From the NCBI GenBank assembly GCA_028692035.1, contig JAQUYD010000004.1:78831-142830 (forward strand): a stretch of 64,000 nt of DNA. Direction: 5' to 3'. The stretch comes from Oscillospiraceae bacterium. GTDB lineage: Bacteria > Bacillota > Clostridia > Oscillospirales > Ruminococcaceae. Below are positions 63,073 to 64,000 of this stretch, one piece after another. The notes beneath the pieces are model-generated. The model had not been told where the DNA came from, searched no databases, and saw only the letters and a list, made by a program, of their open reading frames with translations. Numbering within the stretch: the stretch's first letter is position 1; each line of letters starts with the position of its first letter. The translations under genes and the position numbers were made by a program.

Positions 63073-64000
63073 AAACGGCTGATGCAAAAGGAGGATTTGC
63101 TCCGCGCGAAAACGGCCTCGTAGGGGCCGTTGACCTTTAGGTGGATGTCCAGATGTACTTCCTCGCGGGTCGAGACTTTTTTCACTATGATGTGGTCCAA
63201 GATGGTGGTCACCAGCTCGGAGTTGACGCCGTCAGTGAAGTCCAGTTCATGGCGGAGAGCGGTTTTGATGGCTTCCAGATTGTCGGTGGTCGCGGCGGTC
63301 TTTTGCTGTTCCTGCCGGATGACTTCCAGCTTACTTTCGAGTGCCGTAAGCTGCTCGTTGAAGCCGTCGTTGCGGGTCTTGAACTCGGATATTGTGATCG
63401 CACCCGCCATGCTGAGGTCCAGCAGGCGGTCTTTTTTCGCATTGATCTGCTCCGCTTCCGACTCCAGCCGCTCCATGTCGCGGGCAAAGTCGTGCTCTTG
63501 GGGCACACTCTGGATGACCGCGACCAGCGCGTCAATGATCGTCTGCTTGTCGTGCACAAGCTCAGTAAAAATTTGTGCCATGACCTCATTTAACTCGTCG
63601 GTGCGAAGCTGCGGCGCGGAACATGCCGCCCTTCCACGGTTGCGGTAGACCCGGCATTGCCAGACCTCCTTGCTGCCCTTGGCGCTGGTCAACACCTGCC
63701 GGTGGAAGCTGGTATTGTGTTCCTCGCAGACGATTTTTCCGCTGTACGGGTAGCGGTTGTGAAACTCCGCCGCGCTTTGGTGGGACATCATCTGTTCGCT
63801 GCGGCGCTTGTAGAGCGCGTTGGCCCGGTCCCACAACTCCTCCGACACGATGGCGGGGATGGACGGGTCTGGGTATATTTCTCCGTCTTGACCTCACCTG
63901 TTTCGTAAAGGTAAGCAGAGGGAGAGAGAATACCGGCATCGTTGAGCCGCCGTGCAATCTGAATGACGCTGATACCCTCCGAACGCCACTTGAACATCTG
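63033..64000 (-). pseudogene. SpoIVCA-type large serine recombinase, C-terminal part with apparent frameshift
   Basis: The gene runs out of the window. From the right edge, one frame reads MFKWRSEGISVIQIARRLND then AGILSPSAYLYETGEVKT; near 63875-63885 the match moves to another frame, reading DGEIYPDPSIPAIVSEELWD and then RANALYKRRSEQMM. It continues with the zinc-ribbon-like region (GKIVCEEHNT, WQCRVYRNRGRAAC), a coiled coil and EEVHLDIHLKVNGPYEAVF. The segment that should link the two (with W, TVR and NPxYxG-like motifs) is missing, so this copy has a frameshift and probably a deletion, or the sequence has an error. The last 13 codons read into sigK DNA out of frame. Confidence 0.7.
63073..64000. 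mobile_element. Edge of a skin-like element inserted in sigK
   Basis: Everything right of about 63072 belongs to the element: the recombinase lies directly against the sigK 3' half, on the same strand. Sigma-K interruption by a recombinase-encoding 'skin' element is known in B. subtilis and C. difficile, where excision in the mother cell rebuilds sigK. The other edge and the 5' half are outside the window. Confidence 0.85.

Overview
This window looks like chromosomal DNA of a strictly anaerobic, spore-forming Clostridia-type Firmicute, probably Oscillospiraceae/Ruminococcaceae-like. That placement is inferred from gene content: a glycine reductase (Stickland) operon, selenocysteine machinery, FeoAAB with a small Cys-rich partner, the short HisG/HisZ pair, many intrinsic terminators, and a sporulation sigma-K gene split by a recombinase element. 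DNA is moderately GC-rich. The clear exceptions are an AT-rich integrated element (about 12.7-18.1 kb) and a small AT-rich gene near 27 kb.

Layout. 0-5 kb: end of asnA, then a DtxR-family regulator divergent from a ferrous-iron uptake operon (two FeoA-like proteins, FeoB, a 56-aa Cys-rich membrane protein); GGTTAGAG-type half-sites recur in its control regions. 5-10 kb: mreB-mreC-mreD-PBP2 cell-elongation cluster on the minus strand. 10-12.6 kb: nitroreductase, aldose-epimerase-like protein, esterase. 12.67-18.08 kb: a decayed integrated mobilizable element carrying an ArsR/ArsP-type permease/thioredoxin-like cassette, MobC and a serine recombinase with an internally deleted catalytic domain. 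It sits between the two arms of what must have been the intrinsic terminator of the rlmI-like gene. 18-27.7 kb: rRNA methyltransferase, DUF3795 protein, a secreted protein with VVPSEP repeats, a HisC-like aminotransferase, an FAD-dependent dehydrogenase behind a guanine-type riboswitch, a YfhO-type membrane protein and an ICMT-like methyltransferase.

27.8-35.6 kb: a ten-gene histidine operon (hisZGDCBHAFIE) from one sigma-A-type promoter. 35.7-40.1 kb: a HAD phosphatase, tRNA-Lys, a PAS fragment and a soluble hybrid histidine kinase. 40.1-44.6 kb: a GIY-YIG/nucleotidyltransferase fusion, a phage-type repressor with palindromic operators, an orphan prophage tail/holin/endolysin cassette, and a graveyard of broken genes.

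44.6-62.5 kb is a selenium and glycine-reductase island: FMN reductase and LysR regulator, selB, selA, the grd operon (grdX-grdE-grdB-trxB-trxA-grdA-grdC-grdD) behind a tandem glycine riboswitch, tRNA-Sec, selD, a DUF3343 protein, yedF-like and yedE-like genes, and a class V aminotransferase. GrdA, GrdB and SelD each carry an in-frame UGA that standard gene calling would misread. Together these genes take up and activate selenium, load it on tRNA-Sec, insert it into glycine reductase, and supply the reductase with thioredoxin electrons; glycine itself is sensed through the riboswitch.

62.5-64 kb: the 3' half of sigK abuts the C-terminal end of a large serine recombinase. This is the edge of a skin-like element that runs off the window.
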